Source of the DNA: Sphingomonas glacialis
Lineage (GTDB): Bacteria > Pseudomonadota > Alphaproteobacteria > Sphingomonadales > Sphingomonadaceae
DNA length: 64,000 bases
Assembly: GCF_006439055.1 (NCBI RefSeq)
Contig: NZ_RCZC01000002.1
Span: 1,273,979 to 1,337,978 of the forward strand
Direction of reading: 5' to 3'
Part shown: positions 8,942 through 17,226 of the stretch, piece after piece
How the letters are laid out: each line of letters starts with the position of its first letter
Numbering within the stretch: position 1 is the stretch's first letter
Translations under genes and position numbers: made by a program
Notes under the pieces: model-generated
What the model saw: only the letters and a program-made list of their open reading frames with translations
Database searches by the model: none
Told to the model about the DNA's origin: nothing

Positions 8942-9730
8942 TTAGACGCGGGTCTGCACGCCGCCGGCCTGGCCAGCCGTCGTGGTCGTCACAGCGGGCT
9001 TCGCTGCAGCAACCGGAGCCTTCTTGCCCGGTGCATGCGGACGAACCGCACCATTCGAAGCGAGATAGCCGAGCACGTCGTTCGAGAAGGCCGAGAGATG
9101 CTCAGCGATCGCCTTGTTGCGACGCTGCAGCCAGTTGAAGGCGAGCACGGCCGGAACCGCGACGACCAGACCGAAGGCGGTCATGATCAGCGACTCACCG
9201 ACCGGGCCTGCGACCTTGTCGATCGATGCCTGGCCAGCCTGGCCGATGCCGATCAGTGCGCGGTAAATACCGAGAACCGTACCGAACAGACCGACGAACG
9301 GTGCGGTTGCGCCGACCGTTGCGAGGAAGGCGAGACCGCCACCAAGCTGCGAGTTGATGATCGCTTCCGAGCGAGCGAGCGAGCCGTGCAGCCAGTCATG
9401 CGCTTCGACCGGATCGGTCAGACGCGAATGCTGCTCCTGGGCTTCGATGCCGTCGTCGACGATCTGCTTGTAGGCCGAGTTCTTCTCGAGCTTGGCAGCG
9501 CCTTCACGCAGCGAGTTCGACGCCCAGAAGGTCGCACGAACGCGACGGCCCTGGTTGATGATCTTCTGCTGCTCGAAGATCTTGGTGAACAAGATGTAGA
9601 GCGTGAAGAACAGGAAGATCGTGAGGATCGCAGCGGTCGTCCAGGTGACGGGGCCGCCCTGCTTCATGGCGTTCAAGAAGCCGAAATTGTCTGCGGCAGA
9701 GGCACCGGCAGTAAGGATGATGGTGGACAT
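8942..9730 (-). CDS. exbB: ExbB/MotA/TolQ proton channel family protein
   Basis: The start at 9730 (MSTIILTAGASAADN) has a GGAAG element 8-12 bases upstream; the longer open frame lacks homology. The 262-aa protein shows a first membrane helix at ~34-56 and two further helices around residues 120-200, including the conserved GLFGTVLGIYRAL and GESLIMTAFGLVVAVPAVLAFNW segments of ExbB/TolQ. The C-terminus is an Ala/Pro/Lys-rich tail. ExbB pentamers form the proton channel that powers TonB in the inner membrane. It sits between tonB (66 bp away) and exbD. Confidence 0.92.
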   Translation of the reverse strand: MSTIILTAGASAADNFGFLNAMKQGGPVTWTTAAILTIFLFFTLYILFTKIFEQQKIINQGRRVRATFWASNSLREGAAKLEKNSAYKQIVDDGIEAQEQHSRLTDPVEAHDWLHGSLARSEAIINSQLGGGLAFLATVGATAPFVGLFGTVLGIYRALIGIGQAGQASIDKVAGPVGESLIMTAFGLVVAVPAVLAFNWLQRRNKAIAEHLSAFSNDVLGYLASNGAVRPHAPGKKAPVAAAKPAVTTTTAGQAGGVQTRV

Positions 9731-9796
9731 TGGGGGGACTTCCTTCTCGACAAGATGACCATGGGCCCCTCCGCGGGGCCACACGGCTAGGTTGGT

Positions 9797-10465
9797 TTAT
9801 TCGGGCAAGCGCCACACGACGTTGCGCGACGAAGCGGAACGGATCGGGTTGCCGCTCTGGTCCATCGCCGGCGAATAGCGCCCACGACGGGTGATGTTCG
9901 AGCACGCAGCGCGATCGAGCGATGCATTGCCGCTAGAAGCGGTGACGACGCAGTTCTCAACACGACCGGCGGTATTGATTTCCCACTTGATCTTGCTGGT
10001 ACCCTGCGCCTCTGCGCTCAGCGCGTCGGAAGGATAATCGTCGGTGGTGACCCACTGCGACGGATCGCCCTTGGGGCCCGCGGCCTTGCTGACCACGGGT
10101 GCGGGGGGTGCCGCGACCGGGACAGGAGCAGGCGCAGCAGCGCGAACGGTGATCGGCGCAGCCGGCGGCGGCGTGACGACCGTAGCGATCGGCGGCGGCG
10201 GCGACTGGACGCGAACGATCGGCGGCGGCGACACGACCGGTGGGGTCTGCAGCTGCGGCTGTTCGGGCGGCGGGGGGGGCGGCTTGTCTGGTGGAGGGGG
10301 CGGCGGTTCGACGACGTCGAAGGTGTTAAGCTTCTCGGTCACCTTTTTGATGTACTTGAAGGTCAGCCCGTTCACGAAACCCCACGCGAACAGCGCGACA
10401 ATGACCGAAACGATCACGATCGACACCACTTTGCTGCCACTCGTATTGCGATCAGCGTATGCCAT
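9797..10465 (-). CDS. tonB: TonB energy-transducing protein
   Basis: The 222-aa protein has one N-terminal membrane anchor (~residues 13-34), a long Pro-rich periplasmic spacer (runs of PPPPPP and PP(V/I) between ~50 and 135) and a C-terminal TonB domain (IKWEINTAGRVENCVV..., NITRRGRYSPAMDQSGNP). It links the ExbBD motor to outer-membrane receptors such as the one at the right edge of the window. It is the first gene of the operon; AGGAG lies 13 bases before the ATG, so the spacing is long. The promoter should lie in the ~220-bp divergent region to 10686. Confidence 0.92.
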   Translation of the reverse strand: MAYADRNTSGSKVVSIVIVSVIVALFAWGFVNGLTFKYIKKVTEKLNTFDVVEPPPPPPDKPPPPPPEQPQLQTPPVVSPPPIVRVQSPPPPIATVVTPPPAAPITVRAAAPAPVPVAAPPAPVVSKAAGPKGDPSQWVTTDDYPSDALSAEAQGTSKIKWEINTAGRVENCVVTASSGNASLDRAACSNITRRGRYSPAMDQSGNPIRSASSRNVVWRLPE

Positions 10466-10686
10466 TCAGAAACGAAACTCCTCTATTCCGGCACGACGGT
10501 CCAAGCCGATCCGTAACGTCCGCTCGTTATCCGGCCTGTCATGGGCTAGTGTATCCTGGACAGACCACAACCTCTATCGCGCCAAAAACCACGACGCAAA
10601 CGCTTTGTCTCACGCAACAAACGTACAACCTCACCGTGGCAGAATTATTTCTGTTTAAAAAAGTTGTTAACGGCTAGTCGTACGGC
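10466..10686. promoter_or_regulatory. Divergent intergenic region between tonB and an exported-protein gene
   Basis: This 221-bp gap separates tonB (leftward) from the gene at 10687 (rightward). Its right half is unusually A/T-rich for this genome, including a TTTAAAAAAGTTGTTAAC stretch at about 10650-10670, so it likely carries both promoters. No clear Fur box (GATAAT-type) was found by eye. Confidence 0.4.
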
Positions 10687-11538
10687 ATGCGAAATATGCT
10701 CAAAATCACGCTTGCGGCCCTCCTGCTCGGCCTGCCGGCATCCCTTCCCGCGGGCCAGCAAACCCGCGCAAAACCGACGGATGTTGCAGCCCCGGCGTTA
10801 TTCTACGCCGATTACGCCGACTTGAGCGTGGCGGCACCAGTGATCGTCGATGCGACGGTGCGCAGCCAGCTGCGGCTCAAACCCGTCGATGCACCGAATC
10901 TTCCACCGAATATTGTCCGACTTTATGTCGAGGCCGATGTCACCGCCCTGATTCGCGGCACGAATGCGGTCCCGCCGCGGCTCGGGTATACGCTCGACGT
11001 GCCGCTCGATGCGCGCGGCCGCGTACCGAGCTATCGAAAGGCGCGCGTCCTGCTGTTCGCGCGTGGGGTGTCCGCGAATGCCGGGCAGGTGCAGCTCGTC
11101 CGTCCCGACGGCCAGCGCAGCTGGACCCCGGCGGGCGACGCCCTCACCCGCCGAATCGTCCGCGAAGAGCTCGCCCCCGATGCGCCGCCGACGGTTACCG
11201 GGATCGGCAATGCGGTCCACACGCCGGGCGATCTGCCGGGTTCGGGCCAGACGCAGATCTTCCTGACGACCGCCGACAGCCGGCCGATCTCGTTCGACAT
11301 CGAGCGCAAGCCCGATCAGCCACCGCATTGGGTGATCGCGCTCAGCGAAGTGGTTGACCAATCCGCCCCGCCACCGGCGCGCGACACACTGTTATGGTAT
11401 CGCCTCGCCTGCACCCTGCCGGCGACGCTGCCCGACACCTCGGTCCCGCAAAGCGGCGACGACGCGACGATCGCGCGCGAGGATTATGCGCTGGTCGTGC
11501 GTGAGCTGGGCGCGTGCGATCGCGGGGGACGGCGTTAG
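10687..11538 (+). CDS. Exported protein of unknown function
   Basis: The 283-aa protein starts with a clear signal peptide (KITLAALLLGLPASLPAG) and has no other hydrophobic segment, so it is probably periplasmic. The body has YADYADLSVAAPVIVDATVRS and a YRKARVLLFARGVSAN segment that suggest a beta-rich fold, but I do not recognise a named family. It stands alone between divergent tonB and the convergent small gene at 11670. Function unknown. Confidence 0.7.
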   Translation: MRNMLKITLAALLLGLPASLPAGQQTRAKPTDVAAPALFYADYADLSVAAPVIVDATVRSQLRLKPVDAPNLPPNIVRLYVEADVTALIRGTNAVPPRLGYTLDVPLDARGRVPSYRKARVLLFARGVSANAGQVQLVRPDGQRSWTPAGDALTRRIVREELAPDAPPTVTGIGNAVHTPGDLPGSGQTQIFLTTADSRPISFDIERKPDQPPHWVIALSEVVDQSAPPPARDTLLWYRLACTLPATLPDTSVPQSGDDATIAREDYALVVRELGACDRGGRR

Positions 11539-11669
11539 AGCCCGACCGTACGGGAGATCAGTCCCGCTTCGGCACACCTGCATTGTGTCACGGCCCATCG
11601 TGCCGAACGCTCTACGAAGGGAGTATGCGGTTCGCGGTAAGCCCGGGATGACGGATTTCCGTGAAATCG

Positions 11670-11987
11670 CTAACGAATCTCGATCACCTGCCCCGTCGTC
11701 GACCGCGCGCCGACGAGATAGTCCGCCGCGGCAACCACCGCGGCGGGCTTGGCATCCGAGCCAATATCGAGCGCCGCAAGCCGCGTTTCCGGCGCGAGTT
11801 CGACCGCAAGCGGCGCGACCGCGGCAATCAGCATCGCGCGATCGAGTGCGGTGACGGCGGCATCGATCACCAGCAAGACCATCCCCGAATCGCGCGGCGC
11901 AGCCCGCACCGCCGCCACGGCCGCCAAGTCGTCGCCGAAGACCAGCGCCGCCCGCCCCCCGAGCGCCGCGGCGAGCGCCGCCCTCAC
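11670..11987 (-). CDS. Small Rossmann-like protein downstream of folB
   Basis: The GTG start at 11987 overlaps the folB TGA (GTGA), so the two are translationally coupled. The 105-aa product alternates hydrophobic strands and Ala-rich helices (RAALVFGDDL, GMVLLVIDAAVTAL, AAADYLVGA), like a truncated Rossmann or SDR fold without the cofactor-binding glycine motif. The ending (AADYLVGARSTTGQVIEIR) recalls the C-terminus of short-chain dehydrogenases. It may be a non-catalytic remnant kept with folB; function unknown. Confidence 0.6.
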   Translation of the reverse strand: MRAALAAALGGRAALVFGDDLAAVAAVRAAPRDSGMVLLVIDAAVTALDRAMLIAAVAPLAVELAPETRLAALDIGSDAKPAAVVAAADYLVGARSTTGQVIEIR

Positions 11988-12391
11988 CGGCGGTTTCGCA
12001 CCAAGGTGATGCCGATCGATTCGCCCGCCTCGGCGATCGCGAGCTTGACGATCGTCACCTCGACGCGCGTAACGCGGCTGTCCTGCAGAAACAGCGTCTC
12101 GCAGATATGATCGGCGACCGCCTCGACCAGCTTGAAATGGACGCCCTGCGGCAGCGCGGTCGTCGCGGCGTGCTTGAGATCGAGATAGTTCTTCGATTCG
12201 CTCAGCGGCGTCTCAGGGTCGAAGCGATCGGGCACCGTCAGATCGACCGTCAGCGAGATACGCAGCGGTTGCGGAAGATGCGTCTCTTCGGAATAGATGC
12301 CGGTCAGCACCATCACTTCGAGGTCGTGCACGTTGAGCGTCAAACGGTCGGTCAAATCGATCCCAATCCTGGTCGTATCGCGGCGCGCCAT
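11984..12391 (-). CDS. folB: Dihydroneopterin aldolase (folate biosynthesis)
   Basis: Start chosen at MARRDTTRIG (12391), giving 135 aa, near the usual FolB length of ~120; the longer open frame upstream has no homology. Recognisable FolB features are VMVLTGIYSEETHLPQPLRISLTVD near the N-terminus, the NYLDLKHAA segment and the C-terminal VEVTIVKLAIAEAGESIGITL strands. FolB converts 7,8-dihydroneopterin to 6-hydroxymethyl-dihydropterin and glycolaldehyde in the cytoplasm. It is transcribed away from the divergent GNAT gene. Confidence 0.88.
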   Translation of the reverse strand: MARRDTTRIGIDLTDRLTLNVHDLEVMVLTGIYSEETHLPQPLRISLTVDLTVPDRFDPETPLSESKNYLDLKHAATTALPQGVHFKLVEAVADHICETLFLQDSRVTRVEVTIVKLAIAEAGESIGITLVRNRR

Positions 12392-12503
12392 AGCAGATGT
12401 CGGCGCCCAAGGAAGCTTTGCCCCGTCATGCCGCTTGCGTTCCGGCCGATCGCGGGTAAAGCGCCCGACCGCCCGGTGCCCGGGTCTTGAAGGATCAACG
12501 CCC

Positions 12504-13016
12504 GTGATCGAGGTCTTGCCGATTGCCGCTGTCGCGCCCGCCGCCGTCGAGCAATTGCTCGACCGCGCCTTCGGGACCGACCGCCATGGCCGCACCGCGT
12601 ACAAGATCCGCGAGGGAATGCGCGCGATCCCGGCGCTGAGCTTCGCCGCGGTCGAAGCGGGTGCGCTGATCGGCACGATCCAATGCTGGCCGATTCGCTT
12701 TGCCGGCGACGATGGCCGCGACGTCGCGATGGTGCAGCTCGGCCCCGTCGCGGTCGCGCCCGATCGTCAGCAAGCCGGCATCGGCCGGATGCTGACGATG
12801 CGCGCGCTGGCCGCCGCCGAAGCTGCAGGTCTGGCCGATGCGCTCACGCTGATCGGCGATCCCGAATATTACAGCCGCTTCTTCGGCTTCGACGCCGCGC
12901 GCACGGCGGACTGGCGCGTCCCCGGCCCGGTCGAGCGGCACCGCTTGCTCGCGCGCGGCGCGAACGTTCCGATCGGCGCGGGCGTGCTCGCGCCCCGGAT
13001 CGCCGCCTTGGCCTGA
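12504..13016 (+). CDS. GNAT family N-acetyltransferase
   Basis: The GTG at 12504 (VIEVLPIAAV) has GAAGGA 9 bases upstream and gives 170 aa. The GNAT acetyl-CoA signature is visible as VQLGPVAVAPDRQQAGIGRML (V-x5-R/Q-x-x-G-x-G/A), followed by the alpha helix and the DPEYYSRFGF-like strand (EYYSRFFGF) common in YhbS-type acetyltransferases. The substrate is unknown. It is divergent from folB and upstream of the DUF1285 gene by 45 bp. Confidence 0.82.
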   Translation: MIEVLPIAAVAPAAVEQLLDRAFGTDRHGRTAYKIREGMRAIPALSFAAVEAGALIGTIQCWPIRFAGDDGRDVAMVQLGPVAVAPDRQQAGIGRMLTMRALAAAEAAGLADALTLIGDPEYYSRFFGFDAARTADWRVPGPVERHRLLARGANVPIGAGVLAPRIAALA

Positions 13017-13061
13017 CGCAGGCGGCTTTACGCGACCGCGCACCTGTCCTACCGCGCCCCC

Positions 13062-13628
13062 ATGCCCATGGAGCCGATCCCCGACCTTTCCGCTTTGTCG
13101 CTCGCCGACATCGCCCGCCTTGCCGAGGAGCAGAAGCTCCCGCCGGTCGAGCGCTGGAACCCGACGCATTGCGGCGACAGCGAAATGCGCATCGCGCGCG
13201 ATGGGACCTGGTTCCACCAGGGGTCGCCGATCGGGCGCGCGGCAATGGTCCGGCTGTTCTCGACGATCCTGCGGCGCGAGAGCGATGGCAGCTATGTCCT
13301 CGTCACCCCGGTCGAGAAGCTCGATATCGAAGTCGAGGATGCGCCGTTCGTCGCGGTCGAGCTCAAGGCATCGGGCGAAGGACGCACCGCGATGCTGACC
13401 TTCCGGCTCAACACCGGCGACCTCGTCACCGCCGATGCCGAGCATCCGCTGCGCTTCGAACCGCGCGACGACGGCCCCCGCCCCTATCTCCATGTCCGCG
13501 GCGGGCTCGACGCGGTGGTCGCGCGCACGGTGTATTACGAACTCGCACAACGCGCGATCGACAGTGGCGACACGCCGCCCGGCGTGTGGAGCTCGGGCGC
13601 GTTCTTTGCCTTGGAGCCCGTGGCATGA
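13062..13628 (+). CDS. DUF1285 domain protein
   Basis: The 188-aa cytoplasmic protein matches DUF1285 over most of its length: PPVERWNPTHCGDSEMRI, DGTWFHQGSPIGR and LFSTILRRESDGSYVLVTPVEK are typical blocks. The function of the family is unknown. An ATG at 13068 would remove two residues. Its stop overlaps the Nudix start (ATGA), and Nudix overlaps cca, so DUF1285-nudix-cca form one translation-coupled unit, a gene order conserved in sphingomonads as far as I recall. Confidence 0.85.
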   Translation: MPMEPIPDLSALSLADIARLAEEQKLPPVERWNPTHCGDSEMRIARDGTWFHQGSPIGRAAMVRLFSTILRRESDGSYVLVTPVEKLDIEVEDAPFVAVELKASGEGRTAMLTFRLNTGDLVTADAEHPLRFEPRDDGPRPYLHVRGGLDAVVARTVYYELAQRAIDSGDTPPGVWSSGAFFALEPVA

Positions 13629-14221
13629 CGCTCGTCGAACGCCTCCGCCAGGCAATGGCGGTCGGCCATGCCGACACCGTGCTGCTGACCGGCGACCATG
13701 TCGACGTCGAGTCGATCGCGACCCCGCTCGCGCAGGCCGCAGTGCTCGTTCCCGTGACCGATCGCGCCGAACCCGGCGTGATCCTGACGCGGCGCACCGA
13801 TACGCTGTCGCGCCACGCCGGACAGGTCGCCTTCCCAGGCGGCCGCGTCGATTCGGGCGATATGGATGCGATCGCCGCTGCCTTGCGCGAGGCCGAGGAA
13901 GAGATCGCGCTGCCGCGCGACCGCGTCACGATCGTCGGCGAGGCCGATCGCTATCGCACCGTCACCGGCTTCGAGGTGACCCCGGTGATCGGCGTCGTCC
14001 CGCCCGATCTCGTCTTCACCCCCGCGGCCGCTGAGGTCGCCGAAGTGTTCGAAGTGCCGCTCGGCTTCCTGCTCGATTCGGGCAACCACACCGAAGCGAG
14101 CGTCGAATGGCAGGGCCGCAACCGGCATTTCTACGAGATCCACTGGGACGGCCACCGCATCTGGGGCGCGACCGCGGCGATGATCGTCAATCTGTCGCGC
14201 CGGTTGCGATGGAACGGCTGA
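13625..14221 (+). CDS. Nudix hydrolase, CoA pyrophosphatase type
   Basis: The 198-aa protein starts at an ATGA overlap with the DUF1285 stop. It contains the CoA-diphosphatase signature ILTRRTDTLSRHAGQVAFPG followed by GGRVDSGD and the Nudix helix ALREAEEEI. Enzymes of this type split CoA or its oxidised forms into 3',5'-ADP and 4'-phosphopantetheine, and need Mg2+ or Mn2+ held by the Glu cluster. In the helix the usual first Glu is replaced by Asp, as in many CoA-type members. It overlaps the cca start by 13 bases. Confidence 0.87.
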   Translation: MTLVERLRQAMAVGHADTVLLTGDHVDVESIATPLAQAAVLVPVTDRAEPGVILTRRTDTLSRHAGQVAFPGGRVDSGDMDAIAAALREAEEEIALPRDRVTIVGEADRYRTVTGFEVTPVIGVVPPDLVFTPAAAEVAEVFEVPLGFLLDSGNHTEASVEWQGRNRHFYEIHWDGHRIWGATAAMIVNLSRRLRWNG

Positions 14222-15432
14222 CGCTGCCCGACGCCGCGTGGCGCACGCGGCCGGGATTGCCCGAACTGTGCGACGTGCTCGGCGCGGGCGCCGGGGAGAC
14301 GCGCTATGTCGGCGGCGCGGTGCGCGATACCTTGCTCGGGATCGACGTTTCCGACGTCGATCTGGCGACGCGTCACGCGCCTGAGGATGTGATCGACCTG
14401 CTCGCGCGCGCGCGGATCAAGGCGGTCCCGACCGGCCTCGCGCACGGCACGATCACCGCGGTGCTCGCCGACGGCGCGCCGATAGAAGTCACCACGCTGC
14501 GCCGCGACACTGCGACCGACGGCCGCCACGCGACGGTCGCCTTCACCGACGATTGGCGCGAGGACGCCGCGCGGCGCGATTTCACGATCAACGCGCTCTA
14601 TGCCGACCCGGCGACGGGCGAGATCTTCGAGTATTTCGGCGGGCTCGATGATCTCGCGGCACGGCGCGTGCGCTTCATCGGCGACCCGTTGCAGCGCATC
14701 GCCGAGGATCATCTGCGCATCCTGCGCTTCTTCCGCTTCCATGCGCGCTTCGGCGACGAACCCAATGCGGCGGCGCTCGACGCCTGCACGCAGCGCGCCA
14801 ACGATCTGATGGCCTTGTCGCGCGAGCGGATTTCGGCGGAATTCCTCAAGCTGCTCGTCGCGCACAACGCCGTCGCTACCCTGACGCTGATGATCGAACG
14901 CGGCATCCTGCGCCCGGTGCTGCCCGAGATCGACGAGGCCGGCGTCGCGCGGCTCGCGCACGTCGCCGCGGTCGAAGCGCAGGCCGAGCTCGCGCCCGAC
15001 CCGCTTCGCCGCCTCGCCGCCGTGCTGCCGCGCGATCCCGCACTTGGCGAAAACGTCGGCGCACGGCTCAAACTGTCGAACGCACAGCGCAAGCGGATCG
15101 TGTCGGCGCTGACCGATCCGACCGGATCGCCGCACCCGCTCGCCTATCGGCTGGGGCGCGACGGGGCGCTCGACCGCTGGCTGCTGACAGTCGAGGAACC
15201 CTTCGATGCCGTGATCGGCGCGCGCGATATCCTGGCGTGGCCGATCCCGAGCTTCCCGCTGACCGGGGGTGCGCTGGTCCAGCGCGGCGTCGGCAAGGGC
15301 CCCGACGTGGCGCGCTTGCTCAAGCAGGTCGAGGATCAGTGGGTCTCCGAGAATTTCCCCGACGCCGACCGCGTGGGCGAGATCGCCGACGCAGCGGTCG
15401 CTCAGTGGCGGTCCTCGACCAGCATCGCATAA
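14209..15432 (+). CDS. cca: CCA-adding tRNA nucleotidyltransferase
   Basis: Start chosen at ATG 14209 (MERLTLPDAAW), inside the end of the Nudix gene. The 407-aa protein has the class II polymerase beta-type head: YVGGAVRDTLLG with SDVDLATR (catalytic Asp pair DxD), then RRDFTINALY and the ERISAEFLKLL helix of the body domain. It adds or repairs the 3' CCA end of tRNAs. Both tRNA genes in the window already encode CCA, so the role would be mainly repair. Its 3' end overlaps the convergent GGDEF-EAL gene by 31 bp. Confidence 0.9.
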   Translation: MERLTLPDAAWRTRPGLPELCDVLGAGAGETRYVGGAVRDTLLGIDVSDVDLATRHAPEDVIDLLARARIKAVPTGLAHGTITAVLADGAPIEVTTLRRDTATDGRHATVAFTDDWREDAARRDFTINALYADPATGEIFEYFGGLDDLAARRVRFIGDPLQRIAEDHLRILRFFRFHARFGDEPNAAALDACTQRANDLMALSRERISAEFLKLLVAHNAVATLTLMIERGILRPVLPEIDEAGVARLAHVAAVEAQAELAPDPLRRLAAVLPRDPALGENVGARLKLSNAQRKRIVSALTDPTGSPHPLAYRLGRDGALDRWLLTVEEPFDAVIGARDILAWPIPSFPLTGGALVQRGVGKGPDVARLLKQVEDQWVSENFPDADRVGEIADAAVAQWRSSTSIA

Positions 15433-17117
15433 GCGGCTTCGGCCTCGAGCGGCCGGGCATAGAGATAGCCCTGCCCATAGGTGCACCCCAAGGCCGCGAG
15501 CGTCTGTGCCAGTTCGTTGGTCTCGATCCCCTCGGCGGTGGTCTTCATGCCGAGCGCCTGTGCCAGCGACAGGATCGCGCGGACGATCGCGATCTTGTCG
15601 CGATCGGCGAGCATCCCCGTCACGAAGCTGCGGTCGATCTTGAGCACGTCGATCGGCAGTTTCTGGAGATAGGCGAGGTTCGAATAGCCGGTGCCGAAAT
15701 CGTCCATCGCGATCGTCGTGCCGAGCCGCTTCAGCGCGTGCATGATCCCCGCGATCCGGTCGGGATCGGTGACCAGCGCGCTTTCGGTCAGCTCGAGCGT
15801 GAAGCGAGAACCTTCGAGGCCATACGCTTTTAGCGCAGCCTCGACGACCGGCGCGATCGTATCGCGCTGGAGCTGGATCGCCGAGAGATTGACGGCAAGG
15901 CGCACCCCGCAATTGCCGCCGCAGCGCGCATCCCATTCGGCGAGCGTCGCCGCGGCTTCCTGGATCGCCCAGCGCCCGAGCGGCACGATCAGCCCCGATT
16001 CCTCGGCGACCGGGATGAAATCGTTGGGCGAATATTCAATTCCCGCCTCATCGCGCCAGCGCGCAAGCGATTCGAACGCGACGAGTTGCCCGGTCGAAAG
16101 GTCGCGGATCGGCTGATAGGTCAGCCGCATCTGCCCGCGCTCGATCGCGCGGCGCAGCGCGGTTTCCATCCCGAACTGCTCGCGCGCAATGTCGAACGCC
16201 TGCGTCTGATAGGCTTCGGTCTTGCCGCTCGCCTTCGAGCGCTTGACCGCGAATTGCGCGTGGCGGATCAATTCCTCGGCATCTTCGATTTCGGCCGCGC
16301 CGAACGAAATGCCGATCGAGCAGGCGACGCGAATCTCGAAATCGGACAGGCGGAACGGCGTCGACAGCGCGCCCTGGATCCGCCGCGCGACGCGCTCGGC
16401 ATCGCCGATCCCGTCCTCGAGCGTCAGCAGAATGCCGAATTCGTCGCCGCCGGTGCGTGCGAGCACGTCCTGCGCGCGCAAGGCACCCTTGAGACGCCGC
16501 GCCACGGTGATGAGCAGTTCGTCGCCCGCCATCGACCCGAGACAGGCATTGACCCGGCTGAACCGATCGAGGTCGATCACCAGCACGGCATAGGTCGCGC
16601 GCGTGGCCGGATCTTCGAGCAGCATCTCGAGTCGGTCGCTGAACCCGGCGCGGTTGGGCAGGCCGGTCAGGCTGTCGGTGAGCATCTCGCGCCGCAGATT
16701 GTGTTCGGTGCGGAGTTCGGCGGTCTGGTCGACCAGCGCCAGCATGCAGCGTTGCAGCGGGTTGCGCTCGAGCCGCGCGAGCGTCGCGTGGTAATAATGG
16801 CAATCGACCTTGTCGCCGAATTCGACCGAGAATTCGGCGCGCAGCGTATCACCCTCGATAAACGCGACGATCTGCGCTTCGATCTGCGCGACGAGCGAGC
16901 GCCGCCGGTCGTTCATGCCGAGTCCGGCAATCTCGTACGCGCGATTGGCGATCTGGACGACGACCCCCGACTCGCTAAGCGCGACCATCGCCGCCGGGAT
17001 CGGCAGCAGGTCGATCAACCGCGCCGCCATCGCGACCGAGGTCGGATAGGGTTCCAGCGCCGCCGGGAGCACCGGCGGAGTCGGATGTGTCAGCACGGAT
17101 TGGGACGTCGGCGCCAT
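15402..17117 (-). CDS. GGDEF-EAL cyclic-di-GMP protein with PAS-like N-terminus
   Basis: The 571-aa protein has no membrane helices, so it is cytosolic. Residues ~30-140 look like a PAS sensor. The GGDEF domain has an intact GGDEF (223-227) and an inhibitory RxxD site (RAQD, 214-217) five residues before it. The EAL domain keeps key residues: Glu349 in FESLARW, NLSAIQL, ELTES, DDFGTGYSN, LKIDRSFV and AEGIET. Both diguanylate cyclase and phosphodiesterase activities are therefore possible; which dominates cannot be told from sequence. Monocistronic, convergent with cca. Confidence 0.9.
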   Translation of the reverse strand: MAPTSQSVLTHPTPPVLPAALEPYPTSVAMAARLIDLLPIPAAMVALSESGVVVQIANRAYEIAGLGMNDRRRSLVAQIEAQIVAFIEGDTLRAEFSVEFGDKVDCHYYHATLARLERNPLQRCMLALVDQTAELRTEHNLRREMLTDSLTGLPNRAGFSDRLEMLLEDPATRATYAVLVIDLDRFSRVNACLGSMAGDELLITVARRLKGALRAQDVLARTGGDEFGILLTLEDGIGDAERVARRIQGALSTPFRLSDFEIRVACSIGISFGAAEIEDAEELIRHAQFAVKRSKASGKTEAYQTQAFDIAREQFGMETALRRAIERGQMRLTYQPIRDLSTGQLVAFESLARWRDEAGIEYSPNDFIPVAEESGLIVPLGRWAIQEAAATLAEWDARCGGNCGVRLAVNLSAIQLQRDTIAPVVEAALKAYGLEGSRFTLELTESALVTDPDRIAGIMHALKRLGTTIAMDDFGTGYSNLAYLQKLPIDVLKIDRSFVTGMLADRDKIAIVRAILSLAQALGMKTTAEGIETNELAQTLAALGCTYGQGYLYARPLEAEAAYAMLVEDRH

Positions 17118-17226
17118 TGTCCCGGCGATAGGGTCGATTCGTTAACATCCCTCTTATCCGCGACGAATTTCAGGCACTTGCGCCAAAAACCCGAAGTTTT
17201 GCAACGCGATGTATCGGTGCGGCAAC